From contig NC_134710.1 in the NCBI RefSeq assembly GCF_043290135.1, positions 205,952,692 through 206,016,691 on the forward strand: DNA of 64,000 bases, given 5' to 3'. Below the pieces are notes generated by a model. The model made no database searches and was not told the origin of the DNA. It saw only the letters and a list, made by a program, of their open reading frames with translations. Origin of the DNA: Rhipicephalus microplus. Its lineage: Eukaryota > Arthropoda > Arachnida > Ixodida > Ixodidae. The translations under genes were made by a program, and so were the position numbers. Shown piece by piece: positions 20,471 to 30,759 of the stretch (position 1 is its first letter; the number at the start of each line of letters is the position of its first letter).

Positions 20471-22867
20471 CTATCGCGAATACATGTAATCAAGTTCCTT
20501 ATCTGTCAACACCACTGATGGGCTGCTCACACACGTGTCACCTAGCTCTGCAATTCTGCCGGCCTCCAATACCAACCGCGTCATCTCGTGCCTACTTCTA
20601 TTGATTATAACCGTTTCCTTGAATTTCGGTGTGCACTTACATCTCTGGCAATGAAGGGAAAGAAAACCATCAGGAACAACACTATTTACTTTGTTATTGT
20701 GCTCGCGCAAGCGATCGTTTATGCATCTACTGGTCTGACCGATATAACACTTTCCACAAGTAAGTGGAATGAGGTATACAACACACATGATGCACTCCAC
20801 AAATAGGTTTCTATGTTTCTTTTGGCATACATTTGATTTTCCCTTGTCTGGTCTTGTGCTTCTGCAAAGACTCACCAACTTATTGGGTGCCGAGAAAACT
20901 ACGTTAGTGCCACATTTTTCCGCAATCTTTTTTATCCTGTGAGAAACCTTATGCATGTATGGAATTACGGCAAAACTTTCCTTTCTTGAGCTCACCCTAT
21001 CCATCCCTTCACATCTTTTCTCCAGCACTTTTCTGTGCAATCCTTCAGCAACGGACACGACGAGGCTCTTGGGGTACCCGGCATTGCTTAGCCTCGAGAC
21101 CTGTTGTCTGAAGCTTTCATTCATGAGGCACCGGCAGGACTTCTTTAGTGCCTCACTCAAGCACATCTTCGCAATGCCTCGTTTTACCAGTTTAGTATGC
21201 GCTGAGTGAAACTGTAGTAAAGGCTTACTTGCTCTGGGCTCGTAACACCAGCATGTCTTTTCATCTGAGAATTGAAAGTTAATGTCAAGAAATCTGAGCC
21301 TTCCGTCACATGGCATTTCAAAAGTCACTTCAAGTGGGTTAAGCCCCTCACGAAAAACGCTACACACGCTATTACATTGAGTAGCAAAATCTGCAGTTCT
21401 GTCATTGATAAACACTAAAAAGTCATCGACGTACCTAAATACGTGCACAACATTGTATTCATTTAGGCGTCCTGATAGCCTCCTGTCCATTTCAGCCAAA
21501 AACAAATTACTTAAAACTGGTGCTAAGCACGAGCCAATGCATACTCCTTGTTTTTGCAGATACAGGGTACCATTGTTTTCAATAAACGTTGACGACAAGT
21601 AAAACCTAAGTAATTCTAAGAAATTGTCGACGGACGTACCTGCTTGTGAGCTAAATCTAACGGCACCGTACTCATCGATGCATTCGCCAACACTTGTTAA
21701 TACTGCTGATTGTGGCAGAGAATAGTACAGATCTTTTATGTCAGCCGAAAACGCTTTTAACCCTATGTTTTTTCGTTCTCTGACGAAACTTATCACCTGT
21801 TCCGAATTTTTTGTCAGGAAGGGGTCATTTATGTCAAGCAAGTTTAATGTTCTTTGCAGATACACAGCTACAGCTTTTTGCCACGTGTCCTTCTCCGACA
21901 CTATCACTCTGAACGGTACTCCTTCCTTATGCGTTTTAGCACTAAAGAACACATCCAGACTGTCATTTTTACTTTTTCTGATACCGCTAAGCACACCTTC
22001 TAGATTCATCCTCTTACAAAGTTCTATTGCTTTTCCCCTCACTTTTTCAATCGAAATACTTTTCTTTTCGCTGAACACTGCCGTAATAGCACTTTTAGCC
22101 TTTTCTTTAAATTCATCATGCGAGAAAACCGCAAACCCTCCTTCTTTATCGACTGGAAGTACACTCAGAGCATGCTGTGTCAAGTAAGTTTCCACGCGTT
22201 TGAGAGGCAAACTGCGGCATGGAGGCCTACACAATTTTAAAGCGTCCACACCTTCGTTGATGATCCTGGTGGCTTGATCCTCGGGAACCCGCTTCGACAC
22301 TTGACGTACAATTGATACGAGTTCCGGCTTGTTCTTTTGAGGTTGCACGGCAAACTTTGGCCCAAGTCCCAATACTTCTAGTACAAAGTCCGGTAGGCAG
22401 ATGCCTTCTGCCACATGAACGTTGGAGGTTGCACTCACGCGCACTTTGTCCACCAAATCACGTAACAGTCGTAATTGAAGCTTCCAGTGGAATTCTATCA
22501 TTTGGTCTGCCAGACGTAGAAGCTTTCGAAAGTGAATCTCCGCTGCATATGACTCGTAAGTTCGATGCATCTGCGCCCGTAGGTAGGCTCTGAAAAGGCG
22601 TACCTGTCGAAGCCATTCTGAGCGCTGAATTTTCATGATCCTCGTTCTGTGCCCATCTGAAGGGGTACACCCTCCGAAGAGCGCTCGAACATCCTCTGGT
22701 AGAATCTTGTTCCTTATGGAAAAACTGAGCGTTCTTGCCTTGCACACGGCGTTGACGATGAGGGCTACAACACCCGAAGGATCTCGCAGTACATGAACGA
22801 AAGAGCCCGTTGAACGAGAAATGAAGTCAATGAGGGTGGCGATTTGGGCTTGTTGGTATGGTTGCAT
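20471..22867 (-). CDS. Penelope-like RT/GIY-YIG endonuclease, left-arm unit 1
   Basis: 798 codons from the ATG at 22867, same protein as the reference copy at 33333-35729. The reading frame stays open 61 codons upstream, but that stretch is probably leader. Its 3' flank (20470 down to 20211) contains the next unit's leader and ends at that unit's ATG, where the array abuts the SINE. Confidence 0.9.
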   Translation of the reverse strand: MQPYQQAQIATLIDFISRSTGSFVHVLRDPSGVVALIVNAVCKARTLSFSIRNKILPEDVRALFGGCTPSDGHRTRIMKIQRSEWLRQVRLFRAYLRAQMHRTYESYAAEIHFRKLLRLADQMIEFHWKLQLRLLRDLVDKVRVSATSNVHVAEGICLPDFVLEVLGLGPKFAVQPQKNKPELVSIVRQVSKRVPEDQATRIINEGVDALKLCRPPCRSLPLKRVETYLTQHALSVLPVDKEGGFAVFSHDEFKEKAKSAITAVFSEKKSISIEKVRGKAIELCKRMNLEGVLSGIRKSKNDSLDVFFSAKTHKEGVPFRVIVSEKDTWQKAVAVYLQRTLNLLDINDPFLTKNSEQVISFVRERKNIGLKAFSADIKDLYYSLPQSAVLTSVGECIDEYGAVRFSSQAGTSVDNFLELLRFYLSSTFIENNGTLYLQKQGVCIGSCLAPVLSNLFLAEMDRRLSGRLNEYNVVHVFRYVDDFLVFINDRTADFATQCNSVCSVFREGLNPLEVTFEMPCDGRLRFLDINFQFSDEKTCWCYEPRASKPLLQFHSAHTKLVKRGIAKMCLSEALKKSCRCLMNESFRQQVSRLSNAGYPKSLVVSVAEGLHRKVLEKRCEGMDRVSSRKESFAVIPYMHKVSHRIKKIAEKCGTNVVFSAPNKLVSLCRSTRPDKGKSNVCQKKHRNLFVECIMCVVYLIPLTCGKCYIGQTSRCINDRLREHNNKVNSVVPDGFLSLHCQRCKCTPKFKETVIINRSRHEMTRLVLEAGRIAELGDTCVSSPSVVLTDKELDYMYSR

Positions 22868-23124
22868 GATGATGGATGGTAGCGCAGACAACGAACACGG
22901 ACAAGAGAAGGCACATAGACACAACACTGCGCTAACTTTCAACAACAGTTTATTACACGCAGATCTCCGTGGTGTATGCGATCCACCACGCCAACGTCGC
23001 ACGTGCGTAGCTCTAAAAACCATCAAATATAACCAACGCGCGTGTTCCAATACTTTACAATTTTATATTTTTCAATCTTTTTTTACTTTTTCTTTCTTCC
23101 TTTTATCCCATGTTACCACAAACC

Positions 23125-25521
23125 CTATCGCGAATACATGTAATCAAGTTCCTTATCTGTCAACACCACTGATGGGCTGCTCACACACGTGTCACCTAGC
23201 TCTGCAATTCTGCCGGCCTCCAATACCAACCGCGTCATCTCGTGCCTACTTCTATTGATTATAACCGTTTCCTTGAATTTCGGTGTGCACTTACATCTCT
23301 GGCAATGAAGGGAAAGAAAACCATCAGGAACAACACTATTTACTTTGTTATTGTGCTCGCGCAAGCGATCGTTTATGCATCTACTGGTCTGACCGATATA
23401 ACACTTTCCACAAGTAAGTGGAATGAGGTATACAACACACATGATGCACTCCACAAATAGGTTTCTATGTTTCTTTTGGCATACATTTGATTTTCCCTTG
23501 TCTGGTCTTGTGCTTCTGCAAAGACTCACCAACTTATTGGGTGCCGAGAAAACTACGTTAGTGCCACATTTTTCCGCAATCTTTTTTATCCTGTGAGAAA
23601 CCTTATGCATGTATGGAATTACGGCAAAACTTTCCTTTCTTGAGCTCACCCTATCCATCCCTTCACATCTTTTCTCCAGCACTTTTCTGTGCAATCCTTC
23701 AGCAACGGACACGACGAGGCTCTTGGGGTACCCGGCATTGCTTAGCCTCGAGACCTGTTGTCTGAAGCTTTCATTCATGAGGCACCGGCAGGACTTCTTT
23801 AGTGCCTCACTCAAGCACATCTTCGCAATGCCTCGTTTTACCAGTTTAGTATGCGCTGAGTGAAACTGTAGTAAAGGCTTACTTGCTCTGGGCTCGTAAC
23901 ACCAGCATGTCTTTTCATCTGAGAATTGAAAGTTAATGTCAAGAAATCTGAGCCTTCCGTCACATGGCATTTCAAAAGTCACTTCAAGTGGGTTAAGCCC
24001 CTCACGAAAAACGCTACACACGCTATTACATTGAGTAGCAAAATCTGCAGTTCTGTCATTGATAAACACTAAAAAGTCATCGACGTACCTAAATACGTGC
24101 ACAACATTGTATTCATTTAGGCGTCCTGATAGCCTCCTGTCCATTTCAGCCAAAAACAAATTACTTAAAACTGGTGCTAAGCACGAGCCAATGCATACTC
24201 CTTGTTTTTGCAGATACAGGGTACCATTGTTTTCAATAAACGTTGACGACAAGTAAAACCTAAGTAATTCTAAGAAATTGTCGACGGACGTACCTGCTTG
24301 TGAGCTAAATCTAACGGCACCGTACTCATCGATGCATTCGCCAACACTTGTTAATACTGCTGATTGTGGCAGAGAATAGTACAGATCTTTTATGTCAGCC
24401 GAAAACGCTTTTAACCCTATGTTTTTTCGTTCTCTGACGAAACTTATCACCTGTTCCGAATTTTTTGTCAGGAAGGGGTCATTTATGTCAAGCAAGTTTA
24501 ATGTTCTTTGCAGATACACAGCTACAGCTTTTTGCCACGTGTCCTTCTCCGACACTATCACTCTGAACGGTACTCCTTCCTTATGCGTTTTAGCACTAAA
24601 GAACACATCCAGACTGTCATTTTTACTTTTTCTGATACCGCTAAGCACACCTTCTAGATTCATCCTCTTACAAAGTTCTATTGCTTTTCCCCTCACTTTT
24701 TCAATCGAAATACTTTTCTTTTCGCTGAACACTGCCGTAATAGCACTTTTAGCCTTTTCTTTAAATTCATCATGCGAGAAAACCGCAAACCCTCCTTCTT
24801 TATCGACTGGAAGTACACTCAGAGCATGCTGTGTCAAGTAAGTTTCCACGCGTTTGAGAGGCAAACTGCGGCATGGAGGCCTACACAATTTTAAAGCGTC
24901 CACACCTTCGTTGATGATCCTGGTGGCTTGATCCTCGGGAACCCGCTTCGACACTTGACGTACAATTGATACGAGTTCCGGCTTGTTCTTTTGAGGTTGC
25001 ACGGCAAACTTTGGCCCAAGTCCCAATACTTCTAGTACAAAGTCCGGTAGGCAGATGCCTTCTGCCACATGAACGTTGGAGGTTGCACTCACGCGCACTT
25101 TGTCCACCAAATCACGTAACAGTCGTAATTGAAGCTTCCAGTGGAATTCTATCATTTGGTCTGCCAGACGTAGAAGCTTTCGAAAGTGAATCTCCGCTGC
25201 ATATGACTCGTAAGTTCGATGCATCTGCGCCCGTAGGTAGGCTCTGAAAAGGCGTACCTGTCGAAGCCATTCTGAGCGCTGAATTTTCATGATCCTCGTT
25301 CTGTGCCCATCTGAAGGGGTACACCCTCCGAAGAGCGCTCGAACATCCTCTGGTAGAATCTTGTTCCTTATGGAAAAACTGAGCGTTCTTGCCTTGCACA
25401 CGGCGTTGACGATGAGGGCTACAACACCCGAAGGATCTCGCAGTACATGAACGAAAGAGCCCGTTGAACGAGAAATGAAGTCAATGAGGGTGGCGATTTG
25501 GGCTTGTTGGTATGGTTGCAT
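23125..25521 (-). CDS. Penelope-like RT/GIY-YIG endonuclease, left-arm unit 2
   Basis: Complete 798-codon copy, ATG at 25521, offset exactly 2654 bp from unit 1. Translation appears identical to the reference copy. The leader between this stop and the next ATG carries the one visible leader substitution, T at 22928 where other units have A. Confidence 0.9.
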   Translation of the reverse strand: MQPYQQAQIATLIDFISRSTGSFVHVLRDPSGVVALIVNAVCKARTLSFSIRNKILPEDVRALFGGCTPSDGHRTRIMKIQRSEWLRQVRLFRAYLRAQMHRTYESYAAEIHFRKLLRLADQMIEFHWKLQLRLLRDLVDKVRVSATSNVHVAEGICLPDFVLEVLGLGPKFAVQPQKNKPELVSIVRQVSKRVPEDQATRIINEGVDALKLCRPPCRSLPLKRVETYLTQHALSVLPVDKEGGFAVFSHDEFKEKAKSAITAVFSEKKSISIEKVRGKAIELCKRMNLEGVLSGIRKSKNDSLDVFFSAKTHKEGVPFRVIVSEKDTWQKAVAVYLQRTLNLLDINDPFLTKNSEQVISFVRERKNIGLKAFSADIKDLYYSLPQSAVLTSVGECIDEYGAVRFSSQAGTSVDNFLELLRFYLSSTFIENNGTLYLQKQGVCIGSCLAPVLSNLFLAEMDRRLSGRLNEYNVVHVFRYVDDFLVFINDRTADFATQCNSVCSVFREGLNPLEVTFEMPCDGRLRFLDINFQFSDEKTCWCYEPRASKPLLQFHSAHTKLVKRGIAKMCLSEALKKSCRCLMNESFRQQVSRLSNAGYPKSLVVSVAEGLHRKVLEKRCEGMDRVSSRKESFAVIPYMHKVSHRIKKIAEKCGTNVVFSAPNKLVSLCRSTRPDKGKSNVCQKKHRNLFVECIMCVVYLIPLTCGKCYIGQTSRCINDRLREHNNKVNSVVPDGFLSLHCQRCKCTPKFKETVIINRSRHEMTRLVLEAGRIAELGDTCVSSPSVVLTDKELDYMYSR

Positions 25522-25778
25522 GATGATGGATGGTAGCGCAGACAACGAACACGGACAAGAGAAGGCACATAGACACAACACAGCGCTAACTTTCAACAAC
25601 AGTTTATTACACGCAGATCTCCGTGGTGTATGCGATCCACCACGCCAACGTCGCACGTGCGTAGCTCTAAAAACCATCAAATATAACCAACGCGCGTGTT
25701 CCAATACTTTACAATTTTATATTTTTCAATCTTTTTTTACTTTTTCTTTCTTCCTTTTATCCCATGTTACCACAAACC

Positions 25779-28175
25779 CTATCGCGAATACATGTAATCA
25801 AGTTCCTTATCTGTCAACACCACTGATGGGCTGCTCACACACGTGTCACCTAGCTCTGCAATTCTGCCGGCCTCCAATACCAACCGCGTCATCTCGTGCC
25901 TACTTCTATTGATTATAACCGTTTCCTTGAATTTCGGTGTGCACTTACATCTCTGGCAATGAAGGGAAAGAAAACCATCAGGAACAACACTATTTACTTT
26001 GTTATTGTGCTCGCGCAAGCGATCGTTTATGCATCTACTGGTCTGACCGATATAACACTTTCCACAAGTAAGTGGAATGAGGTATACAACACACATGATG
26101 CACTCCACAAATAGGTTTCTATGTTTCTTTTGGCATACATTTGATTTTCCCTTGTCTGGTCTTGTGCTTCTGCAAAGACTCACCAACTTATTGGGTGCCG
26201 AGAAAACTACGTTAGTGCCACATTTTTCCGCAATCTTTTTTATCCTGTGAGAAACCTTATGCATGTATGGAATTACGGCAAAACTTTCCTTTCTTGAGCT
26301 CACCCTATCCATCCCTTCACATCTTTTCTCCAGCACTTTTCTGTGCAATCCTTCAGCAACGGACACGACGAGGCTCTTGGGGTACCCGGCATTGCTTAGC
26401 CTCGAGACCTGTTGTCTGAAGCTTTCATTCATGAGGCACCGGCAGGACTTCTTTAGTGCCTCACTCAAGCACATCTTCGCAATGCCTCGTTTTACCAGTT
26501 TAGTATGCGCTGAGTGAAACTGTAGTAAAGGCTTACTTGCTCTGGGCTCGTAACACCAGCATGTCTTTTCATCTGAGAATTGAAAGTTAATGTCAAGAAA
26601 TCTGAGCCTTCCGTCACATGGCATTTCAAAAGTCACTTCAAGTGGGTTAAGCCCCTCACGAAAAACGCTACACACGCTATTACATTGAGTAGCAAAATCT
26701 GCAGTTCTGTCATTGATAAACACTAAAAAGTCATCGACGTACCTAAATACGTGCACAACATTGTATTCATTTAGGCGTCCTGATAGCCTCCTGTCCATTT
26801 CAGCCAAAAACAAATTACTTAAAACTGGTGCTAAGCACGAGCCAATGCATACTCCTTGTTTTTGCAGATACAGGGTACCATTGTTTTCAATAAACGTTGA
26901 CGACAAGTAAAACCTAAGTAATTCTAAGAAATTGTCGACGGACGTACCTGCTTGTGAGCTAAATCTAACGGCACCGTACTCATCGATGCATTCGCCAACA
27001 CTTGTTAATACTGCTGATTGTGGCAGAGAATAGTACAGATCTTTTATGTCAGCCGAAAACGCTTTTAACCCTATGTTTTTTCGTTCTCTGACGAAACTTA
27101 TCACCTGTTCCGAATTTTTTGTCAGGAAGGGGTCATTTATGTCAAGCAAGTTTAATGTTCTTTGCAGATACACAGCTACAGCTTTTTGCCACGTGTCCTT
27201 CTCCGACACTATCACTCTGAACGGTACTCCTTCCTTATGCGTTTTAGCACTAAAGAACACATCCAGACTGTCATTTTTACTTTTTCTGATACCGCTAAGC
27301 ACACCTTCTAGATTCATCCTCTTACAAAGTTCTATTGCTTTTCCCCTCACTTTTTCAATCGAAATACTTTTCTTTTCGCTGAACACTGCCGTAATAGCAC
27401 TTTTAGCCTTTTCTTTAAATTCATCATGCGAGAAAACCGCAAACCCTCCTTCTTTATCGACTGGAAGTACACTCAGAGCATGCTGTGTCAAGTAAGTTTC
27501 CACGCGTTTGAGAGGCAAACTGCGGCATGGAGGCCTACACAATTTTAAAGCGTCCACACCTTCGTTGATGATCCTGGTGGCTTGATCCTCGGGAACCCGC
27601 TTCGACACTTGACGTACAATTGATACGAGTTCCGGCTTGTTCTTTTGAGGTTGCACGGCAAACTTTGGCCCAAGTCCCAATACTTCTAGTACAAAGTCCG
27701 GTAGGCAGATGCCTTCTGCCACATGAACGTTGGAGGTTGCACTCACGCGCACTTTGTCCACCAAATCACGTAACAGTCGTAATTGAAGCTTCCAGTGGAA
27801 TTCTATCATTTGGTCTGCCAGACGTAGAAGCTTTCGAAAGTGAATCTCCGCTGCATATGACTCGTAAGTTCGATGCATCTGCGCCCGTAGGTAGGCTCTG
27901 AAAAGGCGTACCTGTCGAAGCCATTCTGAGCGCTGAATTTTCATGATCCTCGTTCTGTGCCCATCTGAAGGGGTACACCCTCCGAAGAGCGCTCGAACAT
28001 CCTCTGGTAGAATCTTGTTCCTTATGGAAAAACTGAGCGTTCTTGCCTTGCACACGGCGTTGACGATGAGGGCTACAACACCCGAAGGATCTCGCAGTAC
28101 ATGAACGAAAGAGCCCGTTGAACGAGAAATGAAGTCAATGAGGGTGGCGATTTGGGCTTGTTGGTATGGTTGCAT
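25779..28175 (-). CDS. Penelope-like RT/GIY-YIG endonuclease, left-arm unit 3
   Basis: Complete 798-codon copy, ATG at 28175, again offset by 2654 bp. I see no difference from the reference copy in the translation. Confidence 0.9.
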   Translation of the reverse strand: MQPYQQAQIATLIDFISRSTGSFVHVLRDPSGVVALIVNAVCKARTLSFSIRNKILPEDVRALFGGCTPSDGHRTRIMKIQRSEWLRQVRLFRAYLRAQMHRTYESYAAEIHFRKLLRLADQMIEFHWKLQLRLLRDLVDKVRVSATSNVHVAEGICLPDFVLEVLGLGPKFAVQPQKNKPELVSIVRQVSKRVPEDQATRIINEGVDALKLCRPPCRSLPLKRVETYLTQHALSVLPVDKEGGFAVFSHDEFKEKAKSAITAVFSEKKSISIEKVRGKAIELCKRMNLEGVLSGIRKSKNDSLDVFFSAKTHKEGVPFRVIVSEKDTWQKAVAVYLQRTLNLLDINDPFLTKNSEQVISFVRERKNIGLKAFSADIKDLYYSLPQSAVLTSVGECIDEYGAVRFSSQAGTSVDNFLELLRFYLSSTFIENNGTLYLQKQGVCIGSCLAPVLSNLFLAEMDRRLSGRLNEYNVVHVFRYVDDFLVFINDRTADFATQCNSVCSVFREGLNPLEVTFEMPCDGRLRFLDINFQFSDEKTCWCYEPRASKPLLQFHSAHTKLVKRGIAKMCLSEALKKSCRCLMNESFRQQVSRLSNAGYPKSLVVSVAEGLHRKVLEKRCEGMDRVSSRKESFAVIPYMHKVSHRIKKIAEKCGTNVVFSAPNKLVSLCRSTRPDKGKSNVCQKKHRNLFVECIMCVVYLIPLTCGKCYIGQTSRCINDRLREHNNKVNSVVPDGFLSLHCQRCKCTPKFKETVIINRSRHEMTRLVLEAGRIAELGDTCVSSPSVVLTDKELDYMYSR

Positions 28176-28432
28176 GATGATGGATGGTAGCGCAGACAAC
28201 GAACACGGACAAGAGAAGGCACATAGACACAACACAGCGCTAACTTTCAACAACAGTTTATTACACGCAGATCTCCGTGGTGTATGCGATCCACCACGCC
28301 AACGTCGCACGTGCGTAGCTCTAAAAACCATCAAATATAACCAACGCGCGTGTTCCAATACTTTACAATTTTATATTTTTCAATCTTTTTTTACTTTTTC
28401 TTTCTTCCTTTTATCCCATGTTACCACAAACC

Positions 28433-30748
28433 CTATCGCGAATACATGTAATCAAGTTCCTTATCTGTCAACACCACTGATGGGCTGCTCACACACGTGT
28501 CACCTAGCTCTGCAATTCTGCCGGCCTCCAATACCAACCGCGTCATCTCGTGCCTACTTCTATTGATTATAACCGTTTCCTTGAATTTCGGTGTGCACTT
28601 ACATCTCTGGCAATGAAGGGAAAGAAAACCATCAGGAACAACACTATTTACTTTGTTATTGTGCTCGCGCAAGCGATCGTTTATGCATCTACTGGTCTGA
28701 CCGATATAACACTTTCCACAAGTAAGTGGAATGAGGTATACAACACACATGATGCACTCCACAAATAGGTTTCTATGTTTCTTTTGGCATACATTTGATT
28801 TTCCCTTGTCTGGTCTTGTGCTTCTGCAAAGACTCACCAACTTATTGGGTGCCGAGAAAACTACGTTAGTGCCACATTTTTCCGCAATCTTTTTTATCCT
28901 GTGAGAAACCTTATGCATGTATGGAATTACGGCAAAACTTTCCTTTCTTGAGCTCACCCTATCCATCCCTTCACATCTTTTCTCCAGCACTTTTCTGTGC
29001 AATCCTTCAGCAACGGACACGACGAGGCTCTTGGGGTACCCGGCATTGCTTAGCCTCGAGACCTGTTGTCTGAAGCTTTCATTCATGAGGCACCGGCAGG
29101 ACTTCTTTAGTGCCTCACTCAAGCACATCTTCGCAATGCCTCGTTTTACCAGTTTAGTATGCGCTGAGTGAAACTGTAGTAAAGGCTTACTTGCTCTGGG
29201 CTCGTAACACCAGCATGTCTTTTCATCTGAGAATTGAAAGTTAATGTCAAGAAATCTGAGCCTTCCGTCACATGGCATTTCAAAAGTCACTTCAAGTGGG
29301 TTAAGCCCCTCACGAAAAACGCTACACACGCTATTACATTGAGTAGCAAAATCTGCAGTTCTGTCATTGATAAACACTAAAAAGTCATCGACGTACCTAA
29401 ATACGTGCACAACATTGTATTCATTTAGGCGTCCTGATAGCCTCCTGTCCATTTCAGCCAAAAACAAATTACTTAAAACTGGTGCTAAGCACGAGCCAAT
29501 GCATACTCCTTGTTTTTGCAGATACAGGGTACCATTGTTTTCAATAAACGTTGACGACAAGTAAAACCTAAGTAATTCTAAGAAATTGTCGACGGACGTA
29601 CCTGCTTGTGAGCTAAATCTAACGGCACCGTACTCATCGATGCATTCGCCAACACTTGTTAATACTGCTGATTGTGGCAGAGAATAGTACAGATCTTTTA
29701 TGTCAGCCGAAAACGCTTTTAACCCTATGTTTTTTCGTTCTCTGACGAAACTTATCACCTGTTCCGAATTTTTTGTCAGGAAGGGGTCATTTATGTCAAG
29801 CAAGTTTAATGTTCTTTGCAGATACACAGCTACAGCTTTTTGCCACGTGTCCTTCTCCGACACTATCACTCTGAACGGTACTCCTTCCTTATGCGTTTTA
29901 GCACTAAAGAACACATCCAGACTGTCATTTTTACTTTTTCTGATACCGCTAAGCACACCTTCTAGATTCATCCTCTTACAAAGTTCTATTGCTTTTCCCC
30001 TCATTTTTTCAATCGAAATACTTTTCTTTTCGCTGAACACTGCCGTAATAGCACTTTTAGCCTTTTCTTTAAATTCATCATGCGAGAAAACCGCAAACCC
30101 TCCTTCTTTATCGACTGGAAGTACACTCAGAGCATGCTGTGTCAAGTAAGTTTCCACGCGTTTGAGAGGCAAACTGCGGCATGGAGGCCTACACAATTTT
30201 AAAGCGTCCACACCTTCGTTGATGATCCTGGTGGCTTGATCCTCGGGAACCCGCTTCGACACTTGACGTACAATTGATACGAGTTCCGGCTTGTTCTTTT
30301 GAGGTTGCACGGCAAACTTTGGCCCAAGTCCCAATACTTCTAGTACAAAGTCCGGTAGGCAGATGCCTTCTGCCACATGAACGTTGGAGGTTGCACTCAC
30401 GCGCACTTTGTCCACCAAATCACGTAACAGTCGTAATTGAAGCTTCCAGTGGAATTCTATCATTTGGTCTGCCAGACGTAGAAGCTTTCGAAAGTGAATC
30501 TCCGCTGCATATGACTCGTAAGTTCGATGCATCTGCGCCCGTAGGTAGGCTCTGAAAAGGCGTACCTGTCGAAGCCATTCTGAGCGCTGAATTTTCATGA
30601 TCCTCGTTCTGTGCCCATCTGAAGGGGTACACCCTCCGAAGAGCGCTCGAACATCCTCTGGTAGAATCTTGTTCCTTATGGAAAAACTGAGCGTTCTTGC
30701 CTTGCACACGGCGTTGACGATGAGGGCTACAACACCCGAAGGATCTCG
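28433..30748 (-). pseudogene. Penelope-like RT/GIY-YIG, left-arm unit 4, 5'-truncated at the inversion
   Basis: The frame is open from 30748 to the stop at 28433 but lacks the ATG and first 26 codons of the 798-codon ORF, because the unit begins at the head-to-head junction. RT and GIY-YIG domains are whole. It carries the single visible coding difference, C to T on the plus strand at 30004, changing Val to Met in SIEKVRGK. Without a start codon it is presumably not translated as such. Confidence 0.88.
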
Positions 30749-30759
30749 TTCATGTACTG
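30749..30759. other. head-to-head palindrome junction
   Basis: The spacer TTCATGTACTG separates GGATCTCG (ending 30748) from CGAGATCC (starting 30760). The spacer itself belongs to the plus-strand unit, whose homology extends left to TCG (30746-30748), so the two copies overlap by 3 bp of microhomology. Arms are near-identical for at least 7.9 kb. Confidence 0.9.

Noticed and set aside
20588..20806. 72-codon plus-strand frame repeated in each left-arm unit (and other antisense frames in the array)
   Set aside because: Antisense shadows of the RT/GIY-YIG ORF; they repeat only because the units repeat.
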